Part shown: one piece after another, positions 7,963-14,903 of the stretch | Position numbering within the stretch: the stretch's first letter is position 1 | How the letters are laid out: every line of letters begins with the position of its first letter | Source of the DNA: an uncultured Actinomycetes bacterium | GTDB taxonomy: Bacteria; Actinomycetota; Thermoleophilia; Solirubrobacterales; Solirubrobacteraceae | Assembly (NCBI GenBank): GCA_937888775.1 | Contig: CALAQT010000589.1 | Coordinates: 1-33,391, forward strand | Direction: 5' to 3' | Length of the DNA stretch: 33,391 nucleotides | Notes under the pieces: generated by a model | Databases searched by the model: none | What the model saw: only the letters and a program-made list of their open reading frames with translations | Told to the model about the DNA's origin: nothing | Made by a program: the position numbers and the translations under genes

Positions 7963-8763
7963 TCAACGGAAGATCCAGCTTGTATTCCGTCTCGTTCCGC
8001 CCTCGTGCGGCCGGCTCGCGCCGCGCGCTCGCTCCCGCCGGTAGTGATATCCGCCGGCGATCCGGTACCCGAGGCGCTCGTAAAGCCCGCCCGCCGGGCT
8101 GTCCGCCTCAACCTGAAGGTACAGCCTCTTAGCCGCGCCGTCGTGTGCGGTCTCGAGCGCGCGCACGACAGCGGACCCGATCCCGGCGCTGCGAAACTCG
8201 GGGTGCGTCGCGAGATTGTGCAGGCCGCGCCAGCTCCCGCTGTCGACGGCGCGCCCGATCGCCACCGAGCCGTGCGATGAGTTCGTGACGCTCACGTACA
8301 CGCTCGGCTCGGTCACCGACCGCACGATCGCGAAAGATCCCTCGCGGTCCGGCTCTGGCAGCTCGGCGCATAGCGCCCACGCCGCCAGCCATCCATCGTC
8401 GAGTCGGTCGCTCGTCGTCAAGGCGAGACCCGGATCGAGGCCCGGCGGATCAATGCCAGCAGCGGCTCTGACCATGAAGTGGCACGGGTCGACCAGCTCG
8501 AACCCGCAGCGCTCGAGCACGTGGTCGGTGAACGGCATCTGGTCGGTGACAGAGAACTGGAGCGCCTTGCCGGCCTCGGCGTAGAAGCGGCGCCCGCATC
8601 GTACGATGTCGGCCAGGTCGGCCCTCTCCTTGCCGAGGAGCCGGGCGCTATTGCCGCGGTTGGAGCGCTCCGTCGAGAGCCGGAGCTCGAAGCCACAGCT
8701 CTGCGCGCACACCGGTGGCGGCCATGCGAGAGCCGCCGCATTCTCCAACTCGCGCAGGCGCAT
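7963..8763 (-). CDS. GNAT family N-acetyltransferase (tandem GNAT)
   Basis: About 266 aa. The C-terminal half is a clear GNAT: LATHPEFRSAGIGSAVVRALE carries the acetyl-CoA pyrophosphate loop (R-x-x-G-I-G), and LYLQVEADSPAGGLYERLGY is the motif B strand-helix. The N-terminal half has features of a degenerate GNAT seen in tandem members: LAWPPP, FELRLSTERSNRGNSARLL and DHVLERCGFELVDP. The substrate (amine, amino acid, antibiotic or thiol sugar) cannot be inferred. The ATG at 8763 is preferred over a longer start at 8802 because that would extend across the divergent neighbour's promoter and start, while a CATTCT box lies 6 nt before 8763. The last ~25 residues are Arg-rich and may be partly read-through. 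Confidence 0.83.
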   Translation of the reverse strand: MRLRELENAAALAWPPPVCAQSCGFELRLSTERSNRGNSARLLGKERADLADIVRCGRRFYAEAGKALQFSVTDQMPFTDHVLERCGFELVDPCHFMVRAAAGIDPPGLDPGLALTTSDRLDDGWLAAWALCAELPEPDREGSFAIVRSVTEPSVYVSVTNSSHGSVAIGRAVDSGSWRGLHNLATHPEFRSAGIGSAVVRALETAHDGAAKRLYLQVEADSPAGGLYERLGYRIAGGYHYRRERARGASRPHEGGTRRNTSWIFR

Positions 8764-8768
8764 CCGAC

Positions 8769-8775
8769 TAGAATG
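8769..8775. promoter_or_regulatory. Overlapping divergent -10 boxes
   Basis: TAGAAT (8769-8774, + strand) stands 6 nt before the ATG at 8781. On the minus strand CATTCT (8775-8770) stands 6 nt before the ATG at 8763. The two hexamers occupy the same bases, so the two promoters should exclude each other; both genes would be leaderless. Confidence 0.5.
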
Positions 8776-8780
8776 ACACG

Positions 8781-9689
8781 ATGAGACGGGGTCGAGGTTC
8801 ATGGTGGCCGCGCTCGAGGTTCCGCTTCGAAGGCCTCGACCGCTACCTGTCGGCCGCTGGGGCAGTCGTCACCGTTGCGATTACCCTGACGGTGGCGCTC
8901 TCCACCGGGGTCGCCCCGAAGGACCTCAAACTGGCGCTCGACTTCTGCATCGGCCTGCTTGGCGTGGTGATCGTGCTGCAACTAGAGGCCCTCGTCCGCG
9001 TCAGCGAGCGGGCGCGGAAACGCGAGCAGTATGCGAACCTCCTTGACTACCTCGAGGAGTACCCGGTGCTCCTGCCGATCCTTACCAAACTTTCCGAGGC
9101 GACCGTTACCACGATGAGCCAGACGAAGGTCCCGGAGTTCAAGGACAACGCTCGCCGCCTGCTCACGGCGACCCAGCTCAGTATGCGGGCGCTCGCAGAG
9201 GGTCGCTGGCTCAGTCCTCCCGGAGATAACAGCCTCATGTTCGCTCATTACGAGACGGTCAAGCGGTCGGTGCGTGCGGTCACCGACGACAGCGACACCG
9301 ACTGGTGGAGGTCCGCGACGGGCAAGAGGTATCTGGAGCTGAACAAGGCAGCCGCCGGGCGCAAGGTATGCGTGCAGCGCGTGTTCCTGCTCTCGCATCC
9401 GCCCACGCCCGAGACGCTCAAGGCGATAGATGACAACGTGGGCCATGACGTGCACGTGCTGGTCGCGCGCTCAGACCAGGTCGACCCGGAGCTTCGCGTC
9501 AACATCACGATGTTTGACGACAAACTGGTGCATGAAGACATCGTCAATCGCGATGGCTTGACCGTCAGTTACATGTACTCCGAGAACGAGACCGATCTAG
9601 ATCGGTGCGCAAGCCTCTTTTCACGTCTGTGCTCGCGAGCCACCCCCTACTCTGGTCCCGCGTCGGCGAACGGCCTCTTCGCAACCTGA
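8781..9689 (+). CDS. Unknown protein, two N-terminal TM helices and cytoplasmic domain
   Basis: 302 aa with a basic, Trp-containing N-terminus. TM helix 1 is about residues 22-42 and TM helix 2 about 50-70 (DFCIGLLGVVIVLQLEALV). A charged helix follows (RVSERARKREQYANLL), then a soluble domain with alternating strands and helices in its second half (CVQRVFLLSH, DVHVLVARSD, RVNITMFDDKLVHEDIV, LTVSYMYS). The two-TM-plus-effector layout recalls membrane-tethered sensor or effector proteins of defence loci, and the C-terminal half vaguely recalls phospholipase-D-like folds, but no catalytic HxK motif is present. The start is supported by a TAGAAT box 6 nt upstream. It is divergent from the GNAT gene. 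Confidence 0.75.
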   Translation: MRRGRGSWWPRSRFRFEGLDRYLSAAGAVVTVAITLTVALSTGVAPKDLKLALDFCIGLLGVVIVLQLEALVRVSERARKREQYANLLDYLEEYPVLLPILTKLSEATVTTMSQTKVPEFKDNARRLLTATQLSMRALAEGRWLSPPGDNSLMFAHYETVKRSVRAVTDDSDTDWWRSATGKRYLELNKAAAGRKVCVQRVFLLSHPPTPETLKAIDDNVGHDVHVLVARSDQVDPELRVNITMFDDKLVHEDIVNRDGLTVSYMYSENETDLDRCASLFSRLCSRATPYSGPASANGLFAT

Positions 9690-9734
9690 GCAGATGGCCT
9701 CTTCGCGCATTGACGCTCCGATCAGATCGTCGCT

Positions 9735-9753
9735 GGGGTGCTCCGAGCACCCC
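9735..9753. terminator. Hairpin between convergent genes
   Basis: GGGGTGC and GCACCCC form a perfect 7-bp stem with a 5-nt loop, between the convergent genes ending at 9689 and 9768. There is no T-run, but the position suits a bidirectional terminator. Confidence 0.5.
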
Positions 9754-9767
9754 GACCAGGCGAGCGG

Positions 9768-10679
9768 CTACGTCGGAACTGAGACGATGTTGACCAGCGG
9801 CTCGCCTCGCACGTATCGGCGCACCTGATCCCCGATAAAGCGGTATACGCGCTGCTCGGCGGCGTGACTGTCGCCCGCGACGTGCGGGGTGATGAGGACG
9901 TTGGGCGCCCTCCAGAGCGGATGCTCCGCGGGGAGTGGCTCAGGTTCGGTGACGTCGAGCGCGGCTCGGATGCGCCTGCTTGCGAGCGCGGCGATGAGCG
10001 CCGCCGTGTCGACCACCGGACCCCGCGCCGCGTTGACCAGGAGCGCCCCGGCCTTCAGCCGGCCGAGCATCTCCACGTCGAACAGCGCGACCGTGTCCGA
10101 CGTGTGGGGGACGAGCAAGACGACCACGTCGGCATCGGACAGCAGCTCACTGAGGCGATCGGCCGGGTACACGCCTGGCCGGGCGTGCCGGGCGATACGG
10201 TCGATCACAACACCGAACGGGGCCAGGCGAGCCTCGACAGCGCTCCCGATCGATCCGTGGCCGACGATCAGGACGCGCGCGCCGGCGAGCTCCGCAGGAA
10301 CCGTTGGACACCACCGCCCAGCGGCCTGGTCCCGCCAGTAGCGCGGAAGGTCCTTGGTCGCCGCGAGAATGACCGCGACCACCCATTCTGCGACCGTCGA
10401 GTCGCGTATGCCGCGCGCGCTCGCCACGACGACTCCGGCCGGCACGGCCGGAAGCAGCCAGTCGATGCCAGCGGAGATCGCCTGGACGACCCGCAGGCAG
10501 CGCATGGCCGGCATCAGCTCGAGCACGCGGCTGTGACCGAAAGGTGGGACGAGGAACTCAGCCTCCACGACCCCGTCCGGGACTGGCCCGGTACGGGGGA
10601 TGAGGTGGAGGTCGACCTCGTCCGGGAGCGGGCCGAGCAAGTCCCGTTCCGGCCGATCGCGGAGCCACAGCTGCATCAC
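9768..10679 (-). CDS. D-isomer-specific 2-hydroxyacid dehydrogenase
   Basis: 303 aa. An NAD(P)-dependent oxidoreductase that would interconvert 2-oxo acids and D-2-hydroxy acids. The nucleotide-binding Rossmann motif is GHGSIG within ARVLIVGHGSIGSAVEARL. The catalytic Arg is in VNAARGPVVDTAAL, the Glu in LDVTEPEPLP, and the His in LITPHVAG; all three are present and correctly spaced. The N-terminal substrate domain includes VQAISAGIDWLL. The length is slightly short but normal for the family. The start is either GTG 10679 or the adjacent ATG 10676. The specific substrate (phosphoglycerate, glyoxylate, other) is unclear. It is a metabolic gene among nuclease-like neighbours inside the tRNA-repeat-bounded segment. 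Confidence 0.93.
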   Translation of the reverse strand: MMQLWLRDRPERDLLGPLPDEVDLHLIPRTGPVPDGVVEAEFLVPPFGHSRVLELMPAMRCLRVVQAISAGIDWLLPAVPAGVVVASARGIRDSTVAEWVVAVILAATKDLPRYWRDQAAGRWCPTVPAELAGARVLIVGHGSIGSAVEARLAPFGVVIDRIARHARPGVYPADRLSELLSDADVVVLLVPHTSDTVALFDVEMLGRLKAGALLVNAARGPVVDTAALIAALASRRIRAALDVTEPEPLPAEHPLWRAPNVLITPHVAGDSHAAEQRVYRFIGDQVRRYVRGEPLVNIVSVPT

Positions 10680-11422
10680 GACGCGGATCCTCGCAATTCA
10701 GGCGGCAATGCGCGATCACCGGCGTGCCGGCGGATCCGCGATCTGCCTACGTGCCGCGGAGTGTCAAGGCTTACGGGATCGACCACGGCGTCGTGCTCTG
10801 CGTAGAGGACCTACTGATCCCGGACGCGATCGAGGCGGTGAGGCTGCATGGAGAGCCGGGCTGCCGCTGCGGTCCGCAGTCCGCCGGACCATCCACTCGC
10901 GAGAGCGAACACTCGACAAGCTGCACCGCCGAAACCCGCGATTTGCCCCTCGCGCGCAAGGAGGGCTCGCGCCGCCTCAGCCTCCGGCTCGCGCGTCGCC
11001 GGTTGTGAGCCTCCGGCGAAGACTCCATAGCGACCGTCCCGCGACACGAATCCGGATTCATCGGTGGTCCTCTCTTCAACGAACGTTCGGCGCGCTCGCT
11101 TTGCCGCCAAACGGGCACTGACGGTCGCGCCGTCGACTGCCCGGTTCGACCAGGCACCACCTCGTCGGACCTTCCGGCGTTTGTGCCGTCCCTACAACCG
11201 CCGGCTAGCTGCGGAATCAAAGCGGTAGCCGGCTCGGACCTCGACGAGACCGCCCCCATTGACGAATCCCGGCACTACCGACCAAGGGGCGTCGCGCTAC
11301 CGCTTTGCGCGGAAAGCAGGCGCCCCCCGCCGGCTGGGTCGCCCCAGCTCATCGACTGGCATCGCGAGCGCCACCGCCTCCGTCGGCCGCGGTAGCGGCA
11401 TCGAGCCCACGAACGCTCCTCA
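10680..11422. other. About 740 bp without a supported gene
   Basis: Short frames occur on both strands. The best is a + strand piece from the GTG at 10751 (SVKAYGIDHGVVLCVEDLLIPDAIEAV), which loses sense after about 40 residues; it may be a decayed gene. The remainder is Arg/Pro-rich in all frames. Confidence 0.45.
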
Positions 11423-12103
11423 TTAGGCCCCGGGGTCTGCGGCGCTGCGGCTGCGCCGGGGGCGCTGGGTAGCGCGAGCGAGCAGCTCGTCCTCCTGCTG
11501 GTGGGCGACCTCCCGGCACAGAGCGCACCAACCCTGCGCTGTGTCCGCTGAATCGGTCGGATTGACGTAGACGGCTGGGTGTCTACACCCCGCCGTCTCG
11601 CACTGCTCGATGTGCTCGGCGTCGCTCGGGGTAAACGGCGTCCCGCTCGCGAAGAACCGCTGGAGCAGCTCGCCGTCCTCCCGGGCGAGCGTCTCGATAT
11701 TTGGTTGCTCCCAGTACTTGATGCGGAACGGGGGACGGTTGTTGCGCTCGAAGTCGGTGAGGAAGTCCTTGGCGGCGTTGGATAGAAAGCCCGAGACGAC
11801 AACCAGTGCGACGTGTGGTCGCTCCGCTTGAGCCCACGCCAACAAACTCTGCAAGGCCTCCGCTGGGACCGCGCTCGTGTAGTGCTTGCAATCGGCAAAC
11901 CACCTCTCCACATTGCGGGCGCCGTCGATCTCGATGTGATCGACCTCGGCCGTGATATCGCGTCCTCGGTCGGCCGGACTCGCCGGCTTCGGAGTGCCCT
12001 TGCGCCAATCGACGTTGTGCACGCCGGGCAGACCCCGCAGCAGCTCGAAGCAGAATTCCTCGAACTCAGTCGGGGTGAAATCGCTGAAGTCCAGGGCGTC
12101 CAT
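11423..12103 (-). CDS. Mrr-like restriction endonuclease
   Basis: 226 aa. The N-terminal ~170 residues match the Mrr_cat/REase-like fold: an opening helix (FTPTEFEEFCFELLRGL), a first acidic strand with the catalytic Asp in ADRGRDITAEV (about residue 49), then WFADCKHY carrying D-x-K (71-73), the family's usual (E/Q)xK position. The following helix and strand are AEALQSLLAWAQ and HVALVVVSGFLSNAAKDFL. The C-terminus adds a four-Cys module (C-x4-C, then CALC in GWCALCREV) that probably binds zinc. Such proteins cut foreign or methylated DNA; the specificity is unknown. No methyltransferase partner is adjacent. A TAGACT box lies 9 nt before the ATG. Confidence 0.85.
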   Translation of the reverse strand: MDALDFSDFTPTEFEEFCFELLRGLPGVHNVDWRKGTPKPASPADRGRDITAEVDHIEIDGARNVERWFADCKHYTSAVPAEALQSLLAWAQAERPHVALVVVSGFLSNAAKDFLTDFERNNRPPFRIKYWEQPNIETLAREDGELLQRFFASGTPFTPSDAEHIEQCETAGCRHPAVYVNPTDSADTAQGWCALCREVAHQQEDELLARATQRPRRSRSAADPGA

Positions 12104-12112
12104 CGGCGCCCG

Positions 12113-12118
12113 AGTCTA
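12113..12118 (-). promoter_or_regulatory. -10 box of the Mrr-like gene
   Basis: TAGACT on the minus strand, 9 nt before the ATG at 12103. Confidence 0.45.
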
Positions 12119-12341
12119 CGGCCGCCGCGCGGGCGGGGTCTGTACGCATATCCCCGACGCTCCCAACCACGTCTGTGGCCGCGTCCACCAGATCACGGAA
12201 GTGCGCAAGCTGCCATAAACACGGCGATTTCCAGCGCTACGCGAAGCAGTCGCGGACAGGCTGAGGCTCGACGCCTGCGACGCCCAGGTCCGGCACGGCC
12301 TGAGCGACCGGCGGTTCTGACTGCCTTGGAGGGAACATGAG

Positions 12342-12929
12342 GTGCGACGCCGAAGCTCGTGTGGCGTGAGCCGCCCTAAGACCGACGACTATCCAGAGCA
12401 TCTCGAGCGAGTGGTCGCCGCCTTGGCGTCGGGCGACGTTGAGGCAGCCAGGGCTGCGCTTGAGCCGATTGCGTACCCGCGCCGCGATGTTCCACGGCGC
12501 ACGATGCCGTCCGCCGCGATCGTCGCGTCGATCTACCGGCGGGACCGCTTCCAGTGCCGATACTGCGGGTGCCGCGTGATCCCCACCCCGATCATGCGCT
12601 TGCTCTCGCAGTTCTTCCCCGAGTCGTTCCCGTACCACCAGAATTGGAAGGGCGGCGCGACACACCCGGCCGTGGCCTCACGAAGTCCCTCGCTCGACCA
12701 CGTTGTCCCGTGGGCGGGGGGTGGCGACAACGATCCGGGGAACCTTGTGTGCGCGTGCTGGGTCTGCAACTCCGTGAAGGGTGACCTCACGCTTGAGCAG
12801 CTCGGCTGGGAGCTGCTGCCGATCTCGGACGACGCGGGCTGGGACGGTCTGACTCGCTACTACGCGGCCCTCTGGCGGCTAGCTGACGAACCCCCGGGCC
12901 ACGCGACCTGGGTGCGCCTCTTCAGCTAG
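12342..12929 (+). CDS. HNH endonuclease
   Basis: 195 aa with a complete HNH core: zinc knuckle CRYC (about 72-75), catalytic LDHVVPWAGGGDN (Asp-His near 119-120), Asn in DPGNLV, and second cysteine pair C-x-x-C in CWVCNSVKGDLT. A ~30-residue insertion lies between the first knuckle and the DH. HNH enzymes nick or cut DNA in restriction, homing, recombination and phage packaging; the N-terminal region (EHLERVVAALASGDVEAARAALEPI) gives no further clue. The start is set by GGAGGG at 12328-12333, 8 nt before the GTG at 12342; this is one of few genes in the left half with a real Shine-Dalgarno. Another GTG is at 12366. Confidence 0.9.
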   Translation: MRRRSSCGVSRPKTDDYPEHLERVVAALASGDVEAARAALEPIAYPRRDVPRRTMPSAAIVASIYRRDRFQCRYCGCRVIPTPIMRLLSQFFPESFPYHQNWKGGATHPAVASRSPSLDHVVPWAGGGDNDPGNLVCACWVCNSVKGDLTLEQLGWELLPISDDAGWDGLTRYYAALWRLADEPPGHATWVRLFS

Positions 12930-12973
12930 ACCTGCCGCCGGTCCATGGTGAGGATCGCCGCCGCACCCACGGG

Positions 12974-12979
12974 TAGCCT
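12974..12979 (+). promoter_or_regulatory. -10 box of the nuclease-like gene
   Basis: TAGCCT, 8 nt before the GTG at 12988. Confidence 0.45.
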
Positions 12980-12987
12980 GCTGCGGT

Positions 12988-13566
12988 GTGGAGGCGTTCG
13001 AGTCGTTCGTGGCGCTGGCGTTGGAGGCAGAGGGACTCGTCGTCTCTTCGGCTGTGAAGTTCCCCGTGACGCTCAGGACTCGGAGGGCCGATCACGTCGA
13101 GGTGCAGACGCACGGGTACGAGGTCGACCTCATCGGTGCCCGCGCTGACCGGCTGGTGCTGGCGTCGGTCAAGGGGTACCTGGGATCACGCGGGGTCGTG
13201 GCCGACCAGGTGACCGGCGAGACCACGAGCGAGCTAGCCCGGCGCTACTCGCTGCTCAACCGTCCGGAGGTGCGCGGCAAGGTCCTCAAAGGCGCGGCGA
13301 AGCTCTACGGCTACCGAACCGGTCAGATCGAGATGCGGCTCTACGTGGGGAAGTTCGCGGGCAGCGGCGCTCACGAGGAGCAGATCCGCAAATGGGCGAA
13401 ACGACAACGGGTTGGCGCGGGGCCGATCGGGGTCTATGGCTTGAAGGATGTCGTCGGGCGCGTCCGCGAAGCCGCGTCGCACACGCAGTATCGCGACGAC
13501 CCGGTCCTGGTCACGATGAAGGTCTTGGAAGCCGCCGGGATGCTCGCCGAGGTCGTGCCTGAATGA
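12988..13566 (+). CDS. Restriction-endonuclease-like protein with altered active site
   Basis: 192 aa. The N-terminal half has the order of a PD-(D/E)XK core: helix FESFVALALEAEGL, then YEVDLIGARADRLVLASVKGYLGSRG, which lines up with the usual E-V-D-hairpin-V-E-V-K. Asp (EVDLIG) and Lys (SVKG) are present, but the expected Glu is Ser, so catalysis may be altered or the residue supplied from elsewhere. The second half is helical with Lys/Arg-rich stretches (KWAKRQRV) and a strand MRLYVGKFAG. The GTG start follows a TAGCCT box by 8 nt. It lies 58 bp after the HNH gene on the same strand. Function is inferred from fold resemblance only. Confidence 0.68.
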   Translation: MEAFESFVALALEAEGLVVSSAVKFPVTLRTRRADHVEVQTHGYEVDLIGARADRLVLASVKGYLGSRGVVADQVTGETTSELARRYSLLNRPEVRGKVLKGAAKLYGYRTGQIEMRLYVGKFAGSGAHEEQIRKWAKRQRVGAGPIGVYGLKDVVGRVREAASHTQYRDDPVLVTMKVLEAAGMLAEVVPE

Positions 13567-13592
13567 CGCTTCGCAGGCGCTCCGCATCCTCT

Positions 13593-13617
13593 GCTGCGCT
13601 GGCGGCCACGGCGCAGC
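13593..13617. terminator. Hairpin between convergent genes
   Basis: GCTGCGC pairs with GCGCAGC across an 11-nt loop that can itself pair TGG with CCA. It lies in the 58-bp gap between the converging genes ending at 13566 and 13625. Confidence 0.45.
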
Positions 13618-13624
13618 GCCCGCG

Positions 13625-14644
13625 TTAGCCGAGTGGCGCGAGGTCCTCTTGCGTGACCGGCCGTTCGCCTTCTAGGCCAGCGATGGGCAGGATCGAGGTG
13701 CCGGTTGGCGCAGCGAAAGGCGGCTCCACATCTGGGATGCCGAGCTTGGGCTTGAGCGCGGCGATGACCACCGCGCGGAGGCGCTGCGACAGGTCGGGGA
13801 GGTCGTCCATGACCTTCGAGTCAAAGCCGTGGCGGCCGTGCAGCATCTGGCGCGCCTTCCACATCTGCGAAGCGATCTCTGGTTCCACGCCGTAGCCCTC
13901 CGTGAGATATCGCTGGATGCTCGTGCCCTGAACGGGCCTGGCCGTCGGCTGATCGCACTCGGGGCAGACTGCGATCGCGTGACCGCAAGGCCCGCGGACC
14001 GGCTCGCTCACCTTGAGGTCGCTGTCGCCCGCAAGGATCTCCATCGCGATCCACAGAAAGATGAAATGGTCGACCTCGAACGGCGCGGTCAGCGCCTTGA
14101 GGTACCAGTCAAGCGCGCGGTTCGCCTTGTGGTCGGCTGGATCGAGATCGATTCCGAGGTCGGGCATCAGCCGACCGACGAGCGATCCCATCGGCACTGA
14201 AGTGGGCCGGAATGTGGGCCTGGGAAACCCCGACCAGCGCGCCATCTCGCGCATGTCGCCCACCGCCGGGGGCCCGGTCAGGTCGATTACGCCCAGGCCG
14301 CCGATGTGCAGGGGGACCTGCATCTGGAACGACAGGCTCTCCAGGAGGCGATCGAGGTGCGGGATGGCGGTCTCGGCGGCGGCCGTCGTGCTCGGCGCGT
14401 CGCTGTCCATCCGGATCGTGAGCGATGCGACCGACACGCGGATATCGTTCTCGGCGCCCGGAACGCTCTGCGGATCGCCCGGCCGAATGAAGGCGGTGGC
14501 ACCGTCGAGATCCCGTTGCTGCGTCGGGATGCGGCTGTTGTCTTCGAGCTGCTGGGGCGGCTTGGGAACGCCGTCCACCATTTCAACCGGAAATTGGTTC
14601 GGGAACAGAACGTTGGCTGTCACCTGCCACGTCTTGCTCGCCAT
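13625..14644 (-). CDS. ApeA/HEPN-like protein with zinc-finger insert
   Basis: 339 aa from the ATG at 14644. The first ~150 residues form a mostly beta domain (VTANVLFPNQF, IRVSVASLTIRM, VPLHIGGLGVIDL). The C-terminal part looks like an ApeA-type HEPN domain: helix RALDWYLKALTAPFEVDHFI and FLWIAMEILAG, a Cys/His cluster (C220, H222, C227, C230 in CGHAIAVCPEC), then KARQMLHGRHGF, where Arg265 with His269 or His272 would be the HEPN RNase motif. HEPN proteins are commonly toxin-like RNases in phage defence; the spacing is slightly off the usual R-x4-6-H, so activity is uncertain. Its ATG overlaps the stop of a tiny upstream ORF (TGATG), and the metallo-beta-lactamase gene lies 259 bp upstream on the same strand. 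Confidence 0.7.
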   Translation of the reverse strand: MASKTWQVTANVLFPNQFPVEMVDGVPKPPQQLEDNSRIPTQQRDLDGATAFIRPGDPQSVPGAENDIRVSVASLTIRMDSDAPSTTAAAETAIPHLDRLLESLSFQMQVPLHIGGLGVIDLTGPPAVGDMREMARWSGFPRPTFRPTSVPMGSLVGRLMPDLGIDLDPADHKANRALDWYLKALTAPFEVDHFIFLWIAMEILAGDSDLKVSEPVRGPCGHAIAVCPECDQPTARPVQGTSIQRYLTEGYGVEPEIASQMWKARQMLHGRHGFDSKVMDDLPDLSQRLRAVVIAALKPKLGIPDVEPPFAAPTGTSILPIAGLEGERPVTQEDLAPLG

Positions 14645-14775
14645 CAAGCGCAGACCATCTCTGATAGCGCGGTTGCGCAAAGCGCGGAGACCGGGTCGCT
14701 CGCGTTCTCGTTGGCGCCGACGTCAGCGCGCGACACGAGATTGGCGAATACCAGGGCGCGCCGGTTTCGGCACAT
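14644..14775 (-). CDS. Possible small ORF coupled to the HEPN-like gene
   Basis: 43 aa (MCRNRRALVFANLVSRADVG, ending ALSEMVCA). No family. The only strong argument is the TGATG stop-start overlap with the HEPN-like gene at 14644. It fills half of the gap to the metallo-beta-lactamase gene. It could be a leader or small partner, or chance. Confidence 0.3.
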   Translation of the reverse strand: MCRNRRALVFANLVSRADVGANENASDPVSALCATALSEMVCA

Positions 14776-14903
14776 GACATCTGCTTCGCCCTGATCGCGG
14801 TGCTCGGGCTCGGACCTGGGGGAGAAGATGGAGACTTGGAGGACGGCCGCTCGTGATGTGCCCGATGCGCCGGTGCATCGTTGCCGCGAGCGACAAGCAG
14901 CGA

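Noticed and set aside
7410..8280. Long + strand ORFs (240 and 200 aa)
   Set aside because: Low-complexity Arg/Pro/Ser translations, partly antisense to the GNAT gene; no start signal.
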